A stretch of DNA of 64,000 bases from Chloroflexota bacterium. Lineage in GTDB: Bacteria > Chloroflexota > Anaerolineae > Anaerolineales > Villigracilaceae. The DNA is taken from positions 112,042 through 176,041 of the forward strand of contig JACRBN010000002.1 of assembly GCA_016213105.1 (NCBI GenBank), read 5' to 3'. Shown piece after piece: positions 26,359 through 34,898 of the stretch. A model generated the notes under the pieces. The model ran no database searches and was not told where the DNA came from. It saw only the letters and a list, made by a program, of their open reading frames with translations. Both the position numbers and the translations under genes were made by a program. The first letter of the stretch is position 1, and every line of letters starts with the position of its first letter.

Positions 26359-26419
26359 CACCACAGAGGACACGGAGATCACGGAGAATCTTTTTAACTC
26401 TCTGTGTTTTCCGTGGTTA
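26359..26419. repeat. CACGGAG/CTCTGTG inverted repeat
   Basis: Left arm ACCACAGAGGACACGGAG and right arm CTCTGTGTTTTCCGTGGT are imperfect inverted copies. Function unknown. Confidence 0.5.
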
Positions 26420-26463
26420 AATCTCTTTCGACTTGTCCGAGTTAGGGAATTGACCGGTGGAAA

Positions 26464-26494
26464 GCGCAATTTTCACCCGTGGGTAATATATAAT
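26464..26494 (+). promoter_or_regulatory. Half-palindrome carrying the -10 box of the GT39-like gene
   Basis: GCGCAATTTTCACCCGTGGG is followed by TAATATATAAT. The TATAAT at 26489-26494 ends nine bases before the ATG at 26504. The same arm occurs in the palindromes at 22649 and 53181. Confidence 0.6.
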
Positions 26495-26503
26495 CTGCCC
26501 CGT

Positions 26504-28069
26504 ATGAAAATCAACCTTCGTTCTTATCGCATCGGGCTGGCAGGACTGGCCCTGCTTGCTTTCCTCTTCACCCTGATCACCACCTTCAAATACGGCGCGG
26601 GGGTTTCGTCCGACGCCGTGCGCGCCATGGCCACCGCCGAGAGTCTGCAGGCGGGACGCGGCTTCGTGGACAATATCGGCGCGCCCTACGTGCATTGGCC
26701 GCCGCTCTACCCACTGCTGCTGGCGGCGCTGAGCCTGCTCACGCGGCTGGACATTTTCCACGTGGGCTGGACCCTGAACCTGGTCCTGTTCCCGTTGAAC
26801 GTCTGGCTGTGGGGACTCCTGTTCGAGCGCATCTTCCCCGACAAGTTGACCTACGCCCTGTTCGCCAGCGCCGTGGGAGTGCTCTCCACCTCCGTGCTGC
26901 GGGTGTATGCCAACGTGGCCTCTGATCCGTTTTTTGTGACGCTGATGATCTTGGTCTTTCTGCTCACGGCGGATTACTTGGAGACTCCCTCGCCGCGTTC
27001 CCTGTGGTGGATGTTCGGGCTGGCGGGCCTGTCCACGCTGCAACGCTACCTGGGCGTGGTGCTCTTCGGCGTGGGCGGATTGGTCGTGCTGGCCCGCCTG
27101 GGCTGGCGCGGACTCCCGAAGCTGGTCCTGCCCGTCGCCCTGACCTTCGTCCCGACCGCAGCTTGGCTGATCCTGCACAACTACCTGCAATACGACACGC
27201 TCTTCGGTCCGCGCGTCTATGGGCAGATGTGGCCGGGCGAGAACATCAGCCTGTCGCTGACCAAGATCCTGCACTGGTTCATGCCCTACCTGCCCGGCCT
27301 GAAATCGCTGATGCTCCAGCCGTGGACTCTGCTCCTGCCGCTGGTCGCCCTGGTCGCGCTGCTCAACCTCAAACGGCAGGAGGGCTGGTCCGCCTGGGGC
27401 AGGGCATTGACGGGACGTTACGTCTGGCCCGGGCTGGTCTTTGCCGCCGTGTATTACTTCCTGCTGGCCTACACCGTCAACACCATCGACCATCGCGACC
27501 TGACCTCGGACCGCTACTACATCATCCTCCTGCCGCTGCTCATGGTTTTCCTGCTCCTGACCTATGAGCACCTGGTCGCGCCGCACCTGTCCTGGAAATG
27601 GATGCGCGTAGGTATCCTGATTGCGGCGCTGGCCTGGTTCGTCTATCCCATCCACGATATGCAGGAATACCTGCGCCTGGCGCTGGTCAATGGCGAGCCG
27701 AGCAATTACAACATCTACAACTCCACCCACTTCATGGACATGGCCGTCACGCGCAAGGGACGCCAGCTTGCCGCCGCCGACCCGGGCGCCACGTTCTACA
27801 CCAACTACGTCAACCTGCTGTGGTTCCAGTACCAGCGTCCCATCCACCCGCTGCCCGCCGTGAACAACGACCTGCCGCAGGAACAGCGCCTGGCCCTCCT
27901 GCGCGAGACCTACCCTGGCTGGCCTGGCGCGGAGACGGGTTACATCCTCTGGTACATGCCCAACGAGTACAAGTACCTGGCTCCCATCGAGGATTTGAAG
28001 GAGCTGGCTCACCTGGAGTTGATCTATGAGGATGATGATGGGCAGATCTACAGGGTTGGCCCGAGGTAA
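26504..28069 (+). CDS. Membrane glycosyltransferase, GT39/ArnT-like
   Basis: A 521-residue protein with about ten membrane helices. The first large outside loop (SSDAVRAMATAESLQAGRG, then PYVHWPPLYPLLLAAL) is typical of polyprenyl-phosphate-sugar-dependent glycosyltransferases of the GT39/GT83 type, in which an Asp in this loop is catalytic. Such enzymes transfer sugars to lipids or proteins on the outer face. Start chosen at ATG 26504, close behind a TATAAT box. Near-identical copies of its last 112 bases occur further on, so this locus has been duplicated in part. Confidence 0.75.
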   Translation: MKINLRSYRIGLAGLALLAFLFTLITTFKYGAGVSSDAVRAMATAESLQAGRGFVDNIGAPYVHWPPLYPLLLAALSLLTRLDIFHVGWTLNLVLFPLNVWLWGLLFERIFPDKLTYALFASAVGVLSTSVLRVYANVASDPFFVTLMILVFLLTADYLETPSPRSLWWMFGLAGLSTLQRYLGVVLFGVGGLVVLARLGWRGLPKLVLPVALTFVPTAAWLILHNYLQYDTLFGPRVYGQMWPGENISLSLTKILHWFMPYLPGLKSLMLQPWTLLLPLVALVALLNLKRQEGWSAWGRALTGRYVWPGLVFAAVYYFLLAYTVNTIDHRDLTSDRYYIILLPLLMVFLLLTYEHLVAPHLSWKWMRVGILIAALAWFVYPIHDMQEYLRLALVNGEPSNYNIYNSTHFMDMAVTRKGRQLAAADPGATFYTNYVNLLWFQYQRPIHPLPAVNNDLPQEQRLALLRETYPGWPGAETGYILWYMPNEYKYLAPIEDLKELAHLELIYEDDDGQIYRVGPR

Positions 28070-28102
28070 TCTATCCATTCAACGCTGCCTTTGGAGGAAA
28101 TA

Positions 28103-28828
28103 ATGAGACACAAAAGAATGTGGTTGTCTGTGCTTATTGCGTTAATCGTTAGCGCGGGGGCTCTTTATGGGCTTGCCGTGTATCAATTACAACCCAAACC
28201 CCGCCTGCCTCACTTGCCAGTGACTCCTTCTGAACTCGAAAACTTTTTTGGAGATTCCTCCTGCTCATGGCCTTGCTGGCAGGGAATCACACCTGGCGTC
28301 ACTAGCAGTGACGATGCGCTCCAATTGATACAAAAGTCTGCGTTTGTGTCGCAGTCCACCGTGCAAACGGAGAGTTCAAAAACAGGGTTTGGCACTGCTC
28401 ATTGGGAATGGAAAATCGGCCCCCAACAGCCAACGTTGTCAGGCGACATGGAGTGGCGGGACGGGATTGTTCGCAATATTGGGCTGGGCGCTTATCCAAT
28501 TTTCTCGCTTGGAGAGATAATCGATAGATTTGGCCCCCCAGAAAAGGTGGATGTCATCGATTGTACGGAGATACCGGAAGGCAAATATCGTTATTTGTGT
28601 GGAACTCTGTATTACACAAAGAGTGGGTTTGAGATTCATATCGACTGGCAGGTATCTTGGAATGATAAAAATATACAGATTACTCCATCTGATCCCATAG
28701 ATTTCGTTATGCTTTTACGACCCTCGACAATTGAAGAGTGGGTAACCAGTTATGGTGGCGATCCACAAACCCTTAACTTGCAGGAGTGGAAAGGATATGG
28801 GAACTTGTATGACTTATATTTTCGATAG
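28103..28828 (+). CDS. Hypothetical membrane-anchored protein with PCWQGITPG motif, copy A
   Basis: 241 residues starting at ATG 28103 after GGAGG. One N-terminal helix (WLSVLIALIVSAGALYGLAV) is followed by a soluble domain that should lie outside the membrane. It carries SCSWPCWQGITPGVT with two cysteines, and later TIEEWV and LQEWKGYGNLYDLYF. A paralogue with the same motifs is encoded at 29089. I do not recognise the family. Base composition is AT-richer than the flanking core genes, in keeping with an accessory patch. Confidence 0.65.
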   Translation: MRHKRMWLSVLIALIVSAGALYGLAVYQLQPKPRLPHLPVTPSELENFFGDSSCSWPCWQGITPGVTSSDDALQLIQKSAFVSQSTVQTESSKTGFGTAHWEWKIGPQQPTLSGDMEWRDGIVRNIGLGAYPIFSLGEIIDRFGPPEKVDVIDCTEIPEGKYRYLCGTLYYTKSGFEIHIDWQVSWNDKNIQITPSDPIDFVMLLRPSTIEEWVTSYGGDPQTLNLQEWKGYGNLYDLYFR

Positions 28829-29088
28829 GTATACAGACACGGTAAGACAAAAAGGTGAATGCGGAACTATTTTGGTGGTGGTATCAAGTATGTGATGTGG
28901 TGCGGAATGGCATTCCGCATACTCGTAATTTGGCGGGATTCCATCCCGCCCCACGAATTCATCAGTTATTTTGACCCACTACCGATCAATCAAGATGAGG
29001 ATGGGCAGATCTACCGGCTGAGCGGGAAGTAATCAATTCATGGGAAGGCGCTGATGGTTCGATTGGCATGGGAATTTGGAGATGGGCA
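28829..29088. other. Spacer with remnant of the GT39-like gene tail
   Basis: Positions 28994-29032 encode DEDGQIYRLSGK and a stop, matching the C-terminus of the glycosyltransferase at 26504 (DDDGQIYRVGPR). The rest carries an imperfect GCATTCCGCATACTCG / GGCGGGATTCCATCCCGCC palindromic stretch. No gene is supported. Confidence 0.6.
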
Positions 29089-29808
29089 ATGAAAAAACAA
29101 AATCACACACAACTATCAAAATACGGAATCTTGATTGGCTTGCTGATTCTTGTTGGGGGCGTGATGTACGGAATGCAATCAGGCTTTTGGGCGACCATTA
29201 TGTCTGCACAAAGCCGGGAAACTTCCAGTTCTGTGAGGGATGGCTTATTGCACAACCTGCCCTGTACGGTACCCTGCTGGCAAGGCATCACGCCTGGTGT
29301 CACTACCAAAGATGAGGCGATCACGATCCTGCAAAATTCCACATTCATACCTGCGGACACGCTGCAATCAGGCGAGAAGTCCGAGTCGCGGGGCGGCGCC
29401 CATTGGAAATGGCGCACGGAGGATTCCTTTTGGACTGAGTCCAGGGTTGAATGGTGTGATGAGATTGTTTGTGAGATTGCCCTCCACGCCGACTCTGCCA
29501 TCACGGTGGATGAAGTGATGGCCAGGTTTGGGGTGCCAGACAAGGTATCTATTATTGATATAGGCATCCCGGAGAATCCAGAATGGGGATTTTCCTTCTA
29601 CTATCCCAGGCATGGACTTGAAGTATTAGTCCACGTCTCTGGTGGCCTCGATGCAGTCCTGGAGCCTTCGGAAAATATTTTCGGCGTTTATCTCTTTCCA
29701 CCGATGACAATTGAAGAGAGAATAGTATTCTCTGGTCTTAGCATTGAGACTCAAGATCTTCGAGACTGGAACGGATATGGCAACATCATAGATAAATATG
29801 TAAAATAA
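29089..29808 (+). CDS. Hypothetical membrane-anchored protein with PCWQGITPG motif, copy B
   Basis: 239 residues, ATG 29089 seven bases after GGAG. Paralogue of the 28103 product: one N-terminal helix, then CTVPCWQGITPGVTTKDEAI, GGAHWKW, and a C-terminal TIEERIVFSGLS and LRDWNGYGNIID. Its 5' leader (GGGAATTTGGAGATGG) is repeated almost exactly before the 30087 gene, which shows local duplication. Likely faces the cell exterior. Function unknown. Confidence 0.65.
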   Translation: MKKQNHTQLSKYGILIGLLILVGGVMYGMQSGFWATIMSAQSRETSSSVRDGLLHNLPCTVPCWQGITPGVTTKDEAITILQNSTFIPADTLQSGEKSESRGGAHWKWRTEDSFWTESRVEWCDEIVCEIALHADSAITVDEVMARFGVPDKVSIIDIGIPENPEWGFSFYYPRHGLEVLVHVSGGLDAVLEPSENIFGVYLFPPMTIEERIVFSGLSIETQDLRDWNGYGNIIDKYVK

Positions 29809-29845
29809 GGGTTCCAGATAGAACAGCCATCGACCTGGGCAGCAG

Positions 29846-29918
29846 CGGATTTGGCTTAATGTTTTATCGCGAAGCATCCCGAGCCGTTCTTTGGCGAGTG
29901 GACCAGTCACGCTGGTAC
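29846..29918 (+). pseudogene. RHS-repeat C-terminal core fragment A
   Basis: Encodes DLGSSGFGLMFYRE followed by a scrambled stretch and SRWY. The pattern GLLFYxxRWYDP is the end of the RHS-associated core. It is joined at TGGTAC to a copied glycosyltransferase tail. Confidence 0.5.
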
Positions 29919-30030
29919 GCCCAACGAGTACAAATACCTGGCTCCCATCGAGGATTTGAAGGAGCTGGCTCATCTGGAGTTGATCTATGAGGATGATGAT
30001 GGGCAGATATATAGGGTGAGTGGGAAGTAA
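29919..30030 (+). pseudogene. Duplicated tail of the GT39-like glycosyltransferase
   Basis: These 112 bases are nearly identical to 27958-28069 and encode PNEYKYLAPIEDLKELAHLE and the following 17 residues up to a stop. No start or rest of gene is present, so this is a remnant from duplication or recombination. Confidence 0.85.
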
Positions 30031-30086
30031 TCGATTCATGGGAAGGCGCGAATGGTTCAATTGTCGTGGGAATTTGGAGATGGACA

Positions 30087-30785
30087 ATGAAAAAACAAAG
30101 ATATTCGACTTTCAAACAACTCTGGCTGGCTCTCGTGCTCATTGCATTATCTTCAGGATGCAGTATCGGCAATGATAATTCCTCCAACAGGGCATTACCC
30201 CCTGCTACCATCATGCCCACCGAGGTTGTGGTTTTGCCTAGTTCAACACCTGCAACTATTCCAACGCCAGTGGTTACACCAACGCTTGCCCCCCTTTTAT
30301 CTTATGAACTTGCCTTCCTGCAAAGCGAAGAGTTTGGAAAGCCACCCGGCTTGGGATATACATTGGAATCTTCCTGGCCATTGCTGCTAAAGGCCCATCC
30401 GGATCATATTGTTCTCAGTATTACTCAAGAGGACATAACGAATTATGACTGGGATGAGCAAACTCTTCATCTGACTGCTGATAAATCTGTTTTGTTTCGA
30501 GAAAGGTTTATTGATATTAGTTGGGATAAGCCAGTAACGCCTATAGGATTCATTGTTTTACTGGACAACGCGCCAGAGTATGGAGGAATCTACACATATC
30601 CATCGGTATCTACTGCATTTCGATATCCTGTAATTTACTACTTACTTGAGGATGATGACACCATATCCTTGGTAATCCGACCATTTCAATTGGCTGTTGA
30701 AATAAGCAAAAGCAATCCTGCCTGGGATTCGATCCTAAACATAAGAGTAAAGGATTTCTTTGAGCGTCAGGGTAAACTGAAATAG
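30087..30785 (+). CDS. Hypothetical lipoprotein
   Basis: 232 residues beginning at ATG 30087. The signal peptide ends in a lipobox, ALSSGCS, and is followed by a Pro/Thr/Val-rich spacer of about 45 residues, then a domain of about 160 residues with no recognised family (ELAFLQSEEFGKPPGLGY, then DNAPEYGGIYTYPSVS). The 33 bases around the start nearly equal those of the 29089 gene, although the proteins differ, so the leader was copied without the body. AT-rich. Likely an exported accessory protein. Confidence 0.6.
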   Translation: MKKQRYSTFKQLWLALVLIALSSGCSIGNDNSSNRALPPATIMPTEVVVLPSSTPATIPTPVVTPTLAPLLSYELAFLQSEEFGKPPGLGYTLESSWPLLLKAHPDHIVLSITQEDITNYDWDEQTLHLTADKSVLFRERFIDISWDKPVTPIGFIVLLDNAPEYGGIYTYPSVSTAFRYPVIYYLLEDDDTISLVIRPFQLAVEISKSNPAWDSILNIRVKDFFERQGKLK

Positions 30786-31129
30786 AATCCATTGTGCCAC
30801 ATCCATGTCAATCTTCACCCCAACTGCATCAGGGATATTCACCAAAGGCGCGCCGCCAATATTCGGCAACACTGCGCCACCCGACTCTGCCCACGCACAA
30901 CACCTTTACGGGACAGTATTCCTATATCATCCCCGAAGGGGGCGTCAGCGACGATGCCACGGATTTGGGCAGCAGCGGATTTGGCTTATTGTTTTACCAG
31001 TCACGCTGGTACGACCCTTAACTACTATAGCTGTTGACGTATATGTCGCTGGATACAATCATGTTTTTTTAATGGAGTAGGTGCGTTATTAAACGGCGCA
31101 CCACTATTAAAACACTAGAGGAAACAGAA
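30786..31129. other. Intergenic region with RHS remnant
   Basis: Apart from the RHS fragment at 30889-31022, nothing coding is recognised. A short hairpin (GGTGCG...CGCACC) lies at about 31080-31101. Confidence 0.5.
30889..31022 (+). pseudogene. RHS-repeat C-terminal core fragment B
   Basis: One frame encodes HNTFTGQYSYIIPEGGVSDD followed by ATDLGSSGFGLLFYQSRWYDP and a stop. FTGQ...GLLFYxxRWYDP is the conserved end of RHS/YD-repeat proteins. There is no gene body upstream, so it is a fragment. Confidence 0.65.
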
Positions 31130-31456
31130 ATGGAAACACTATTCGTGGTCGTCTTTTGCATATATTTAATAGTGAGCAGCTTATCTTTCATGATTGGCTT
31201 GGACTTAAAAAAATGGTACAGCTGGTTAGTTGGAGTATATGGTTTTCTAACAGGGTTCTTGATGGGTTTGGTATATTCTGACACCCAAACCGCCATTCCA
31301 TTAGGACTTTTCTTTGCCTTTATTACACTTACCAGTGCCGCAGTAACATATCAGAACAGGAAAAATTCGTTAAAGTTTTTTGAAAGCCTTGATAATGAAA
31401 AGTATCCTCGTCTCACGAGATATGTAAACTTTCTAAAAAAACTCTTCCACCTTTAA
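31130..31456 (+). CDS. Small hypothetical membrane protein
   Basis: 108 residues with three hydrophobic helices (FVVVFCIYLIVSSLSFMIGL, SWLVGVYGFLTGFLMGLVYS, AIPLGLFFAFITLTSAAVTY) and a basic C-terminal tail. GAGGAAACAGAA precedes the ATG. The gene is much richer in A and T than the core genes, which suggests recent acquisition. No family recognised. Confidence 0.6.
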   Translation: METLFVVVFCIYLIVSSLSFMIGLDLKKWYSWLVGVYGFLTGFLMGLVYSDTQTAIPLGLFFAFITLTSAAVTYQNRKNSLKFFESLDNEKYPRLTRYVNFLKKLFHL

Positions 31457-31575
31457 ACCTCCCTTGGCGGTAGACATAGATACCAATGAAGAATTTCGAT
31501 GCCTTTTACCTCTGCTGATGGTTGTTTGCGAATTTGACTTGCATTACAGCCCCTCAGCACTTCTTCGGCTTTCGC

Positions 31576-31705
31576 CTACAACACCGCATCCAGCATCAAC
31601 GCCAGGAAGATGAAGGCCAGGTACATGCTCGTCATCCAAGCCGCCTTGCCCCAGGCACCTTCCACACGCGCCAGGCGGTATATATCGACAATCAACCACT
31701 GCCCA
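31576..31705 (-). pseudogene. C-terminal fragment of a membrane protein
   Basis: On the minus strand the frame reads QWLIVDIYRLARVEGAWGKA followed by AWMTSMYLAFIFLALMLDAVL and a stop. It looks like the last membrane helix of a larger protein, with no start. The parent gene is not in the window. Confidence 0.4.
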
Positions 31706-31795
31706 CGGCAACACCTTTATGGGACAGTATTCCTGGGCAGCGACGATGCTACGGATTTGGGTTAATGTTTTATCGCGCGGCATCTCGATTGTGAC
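31697..31795 (+). pseudogene. RHS-repeat C-terminal core fragment C
   Basis: Encodes HGNTFMGQYSW and, after a frame change, sequence equivalent to DLGLMFYRAASR. It matches fragments A and B at the DNA level but is shifted and truncated. Confidence 0.5.
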
Positions 31796-31830
31796 CTGTG
31801 CGGTACATGGATGGACAGGCGGTACAACAC

Positions 31831-31863
31831 AAAAGCGGCCCGCGCCATCACAGCGCGGGCCGC
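31831..31863 (-). terminator. Intrinsic terminator of the formate-THF ligase gene
   Basis: GCGGCCCGCGC and GCGCGGGCCGC form an 11-bp GC stem with TTTT following on the minus strand, 17 bases after the stop. Confidence 0.85.
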
Positions 31864-31879
31864 CTCTTTCATCTTTCCA

Positions 31880-33859
31880 CTAGAACAATCCCACTACCTT
31901 GCCCGTCTTCAAATCCAGGTCCACATCGTAGAACACGGGACGGGTCGGCAGGCCGGGCATGGTGCGCATGTCGCCCAGAATCGGGTACAGGAAGCCCGCT
32001 CCCACGCTGGCGCGGATCTCGCGCACGCTCACGCGGAAGCCCGTCGGCGCGCCCTTGAGCGCGGCATCCGTCGAGAAGGACAGGTGCGTCTTAGCCATGC
32101 AGATCGGCAGGTTGTCGAAGCCCAGGCGGTTGTAGCGCTCGATCTGCTCCTCGGCCTGCGGACTGTAATCCACGCCGTCGGCGCGGTAGATTTCGCGCGC
32201 GATGGTCTCGATCTTCTCCTTGATGGACATTTCCACGGGATACAGTTGCTTGAAGTGACTCGGCTTCTGCGCGGCCTTAATCACGGCCTCGGCCAGTTGG
32301 ATGGAACCCTTGCCGCCATCGGCCCAGTGCGTCGACACGACCGCGTCCATCGCGCCTGCGGCCAGCGCCGCCTGGCGCACGATCTCCACCTCGGCGGGCG
32401 TATCCGTGGCGAAGGAGTTGACCGCCACCACCACGTTCACGCCGTATTTGAGCGCGTTCTGGATGTGACGCTCCATGTTGGGCAGGCCCTTGCGCAGCAG
32501 GTCGAGGTTCTCGTCCATGTACTCGGCGGCCAGCGGCTTGCCCGCCACCACCTTCGGCCCGCCGCCGTGCATCTTCAGCGCGCGGACGGTGGCCACCAGC
32601 ACCACCACCGAGGGGATCAGCCCGCTGTAGCGGCACTTGATGCCGAAGAACTTCTCCATGCCGATGTCCGCGCCGAAGCCTGATTCGGTGATGACGTAGC
32701 CATTCTTGCCGACCAGCTTGAGCGCGATCTTGTCCGCGATGATCGAGGACTGTCCGTGCGCAATGTTGGCGAACGGCCCCGCGTGGACGATGGCGGGCGT
32801 GCCCTCCAGCGTTTGCATCAGGTTGGGCTTGATGGCGTCCTTCATCAGCACGGTCACCGCGCCCGCCGCGCCCAGGTCCTCCACGGTCACGGCTTCGCCG
32901 CGTTTGTTGGTGGCCACCACCATACGGCCGAAGCGCTCGCGCATATCCTCCAGCGACGTGGTCAGCGCCAGCACGGCCATGATCTCCGAGGCGACCGTGA
33001 TGTCGTAGCCCGAGCGATGTTCGAAGCCCGCCTCGTCCTTGCCCAGGCCGACCTGCACCTCGCGCAGGAAGCGATCGTTGATGTCGATCACGCGCCGCCA
33101 GGTGATGGTGCTCTCGTCGATGTCGAGGCGCGCAAAGCGGATGCGTTCCTCGGGCGTTAGCGCGTTGGGGTCGGTCTTGGTGATGCCGAGTTTCTGCAAA
33201 CGCCTCAGCATGCTGGGTGAGAAGCGCCGATTGCCCTTCTTGTCCATGGGGCAGAGCGCGTTGAACAGCTTCTCGTCGTCCTGCATTTTCTCGTGCATCA
33301 CGCGCGCGTCCAGCGCCGCCGACACCAGGTTGTGCGCCGCCGTGATGGCGTGGATGTCGCCCGTCAGGTGCAGGTTGAAATCCTCCATCGGGATGACCTG
33401 TGAGTAGCCGCCGCCCGCCGCGCCACCCTTGATGCCGAAGGTCGGTCCCTGCGAGGGCTGGCGGATGGCGGTGATGACCTTCTTCCCCAAATGCGCGCCC
33501 AGCGCCTGCGAGAGTCCCACCGTGGTGGTGGTCTTGCCCTCGCCCAGCGGGGTGGGGGTGATGGCCGTCACATCGATGTACTTACCGTCGGGGCGGTTCT
33601 GGAGGCGGTCGTACACCTCCAGCTTGATCTTGGCCTTGTAGGGGCCGAATAATTCCAGCTCGTTGGGTTTCAGCCCAAGTTCCTCCGCCACCTGGCTGAT
33701 GGCCTTGAGCTTGCCCGCCTGCGCGATCTCGATGTCCGAGGGTACGGGCCGCAGCAGTTTCAATTTGGTCGGCTGAAAACCCTTCTTTGGCGTTGCGGGT
33801 TTCGCGACTACTTTCTTCTTTGCCGCGGGTTTGGATTTGGTCTTCGCTTTTGTTGCCAT
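31880..33859 (-). CDS. fhs: Formate-tetrahydrofolate ligase
   Basis: A 659-residue enzyme that makes 10-formyl-THF from formate, ATP and THF, in one-carbon metabolism or the Wood-Ljungdahl methyl branch. The P-loop [11 protein letters not shown] and [19 protein letters not shown] are diagnostic. It is about 100 residues longer than usual bacterial enzymes. The first 30 residues are a Lys/Ala/Pro-rich tail, and an insert near residues 190-250 ([20 protein letters not shown]...[15 protein letters not shown]) resembles that of eukaryotic C1-THF synthases. GAGGAGC precedes the ATG. Transcribed alone. Confidence 0.95.
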   Translation of the reverse strand: MATKAKTKSKPAAKKKVVAKPATPKKGFQPTKLKLLRPVPSDIEIAQAGKLKAISQVAEELGLKPNELELFGPYKAKIKLEVYDRLQNRPDGKYIDVTAITPTPLGEGKTTTTVGLSQALGAHLGKKVITAIRQPSQGPTFGIKGGAAGGGYSQVIPMEDFNLHLTGDIHAITAAHNLVSAALDARVMHEKMQDDEKLFNALCPMDKKGNRRFSPSMLRRLQKLGITKTDPNALTPEERIRFARLDIDESTITWRRVIDINDRFLREVQVGLGKDEAGFEHRSGYDITVASEIMAVLALTTSLEDMRERFGRMVVATNKRGEAVTVEDLGAAGAVTVLMKDAIKPNLMQTLEGTPAIVHAGPFANIAHGQSSIIADKIALKLVGKNGYVITESGFGADIGMEKFFGIKCRYSGLIPSVVVLVATVRALKMHGGGPKVVAGKPLAAEYMDENLDLLRKGLPNMERHIQNALKYGVNVVVAVNSFATDTPAEVEIVRQAALAAGAMDAVVSTHWADGGKGSIQLAEAVIKAAQKPSHFKQLYPVEMSIKEKIETIAREIYRADGVDYSPQAEEQIERYNRLGFDNLPICMAKTHLSFSTDAALKGAPTGFRVSVREIRASVGAGFLYPILGDMRTMPGLPTRPVFYDVDLDLKTGKVVGLF

Positions 33860-33953
33860 GTTTGCTCCTCGCTGAACAGGGATTTCAGGATTATTTTGGA
33901 TGATTTCGATCCTTTAAGCAATAGCCTTCCTTCCCCCGCTGGCGGGTTGTTTG

Positions 33954-34751
33954 TCACGCCGAGATTTTCGTGCCCGGCGCGTCCCCGATCAACGCGCGCG
34001 CCAGATTGCCGGGTTCCTCCGCCGAGAAGATGAGCGCCTCCAGCCCGTCGATTTCCTGCACGAGTTCGAGCATCAGCCCGACTTTGGATTCCATCCCGCC
34101 CGTGACGTCGGCCCCGTGGGAGGCGCCCACGCTGGCGCGCAATTCTGCATAGGACCTGGGGTTGATTCCGTTTAGCAGCCGCGTCCTGGCTGGGAAGTCG
34201 GCCCACACCCCGGCCTCCAGGCCCGCCAGCAGAATCCGCTCGGGGTGGAGTTGACGCGCCAGGTGCTGGAACAGATCCTCGGTCGAGAGGATCGTGCCGC
34301 CGCGCACCTCGTCGAAGGCCACGTCGCCATAGACGACGGGCAAAATCCCATTGGCCAGCGCCATCCGAATTGGCGTTGTCTCCCAGGCCGAGACCTTCCC
34401 GTCGCTGGCGATGACCGTGCCCGAGGGCGGAAAAGCCAGCGCCGAGATGCCCGCCCCGTGCAGCGCATCCATCACGAAATGATTCAACTGGGCGGCCTGG
34501 TAGTGGACTTCGGCAAAGCCCTTCCAGTCTTCGGCCCCATGCACGCCCTCGCGTGTGCCGTATTCCTTCGCGGCGGTGTGGCCGAAGGAGCCCGAGCCGT
34601 GCCCGAGGATCAGGCGCATGCCGCTGCCGCGCGCGCGCACCGCGGCGATCTGCGCCGCCAGGTCGGCCAGCATGTCGTGACGGGCCATGTAGGGACGGGT
34701 CTTGTCGGTGATCAGCGAGCCACCCAGTTTGAGCAGGACGAGTTCATTCAT
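33954..34751 (-). CDS. Isopentenyl phosphate kinase
   Basis: A 265-residue amino-acid-kinase-fold enzyme. LLKLGGSLITDK at the start is the ATP-binding glycine loop, and GHGSGSFGH with His58 matches the histidine that marks isopentenyl phosphate kinases, which convert isopentenyl phosphate to the diphosphate in the archaeal-type mevalonate branch. DVTGGMESKVGLMLEL near residue 215 is also typical. Glutamate kinases lack the histidine. Chloroflexota are among the few bacteria known to have this enzyme. No other mevalonate gene is in the window. Confidence 0.85.
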   Translation of the reverse strand: MNELVLLKLGGSLITDKTRPYMARHDMLADLAAQIAAVRARGSGMRLILGHGSGSFGHTAAKEYGTREGVHGAEDWKGFAEVHYQAAQLNHFVMDALHGAGISALAFPPSGTVIASDGKVSAWETTPIRMALANGILPVVYGDVAFDEVRGGTILSTEDLFQHLARQLHPERILLAGLEAGVWADFPARTRLLNGINPRSYAELRASVGASHGADVTGGMESKVGLMLELVQEIDGLEALIFSAEEPGNLARALIGDAPGTKISA

Positions 34752-34793
34752 GGGTTGGTTTTACCACTTCATTCAAAACGCTGCAACGATTTT

Positions 34794-34820
34794 GTAGCGC
34801 AATTTGCCAAATTGCGCTAC
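34794..34820. repeat. GTAGCGCAA palindrome, copy 1
   Basis: GTAGCGCAATTTG at 34794 pairs with AAATTGCGCTAC at 34809. A variant of the same palindrome lies at 51949. Confidence 0.6.
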
Positions 34821-34885
34821 GGTTTGTCACGCTCCCGCTGGATCACAAATCCAGCGGCCGGCGCAGGTCAACCCCCTCCCCATGC

Positions 34886-34891
34886 TATAAT
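34886..34891 (+). promoter_or_regulatory. -10 box of leaderless gene
   Basis: TATAAT ends seven bases before the ATG at 34899, with no ribosome-binding site between. Confidence 0.6.
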
Positions 34892-34898
34892 CCGCGGC

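Larger units (their letters stand above)
26148..26503. other. Repeat-filled intergenic region
   Basis: These 356 bases between divergent genes contain no recognisable gene. They hold a GACTTCCGAA/TTCGGAAGTC hairpin (26215-26245), an inverted repeat built of CACAGAGGACACGGAG and CTCTGTGTTTTCCGTGG (26359-26419), and the half-palindrome that provides the -10 box of the next gene. Confidence 0.7.
31457..31879. other. Intergenic region of gene remnants
   Basis: Contains a membrane-protein tail on the minus strand (31576-31705), an RHS fragment (31697-31795) and the terminator of the next gene. No intact gene is visible. Confidence 0.6.

Noticed and set aside
26417..28078. A 553-codon open frame opposite the GT39-like gene
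   Set aside because: The product is Gln/Arg/His-rich without any domain or membrane segments, whereas the + strand product has clear helices and motifs. It is a by-product of GC-rich codon use.
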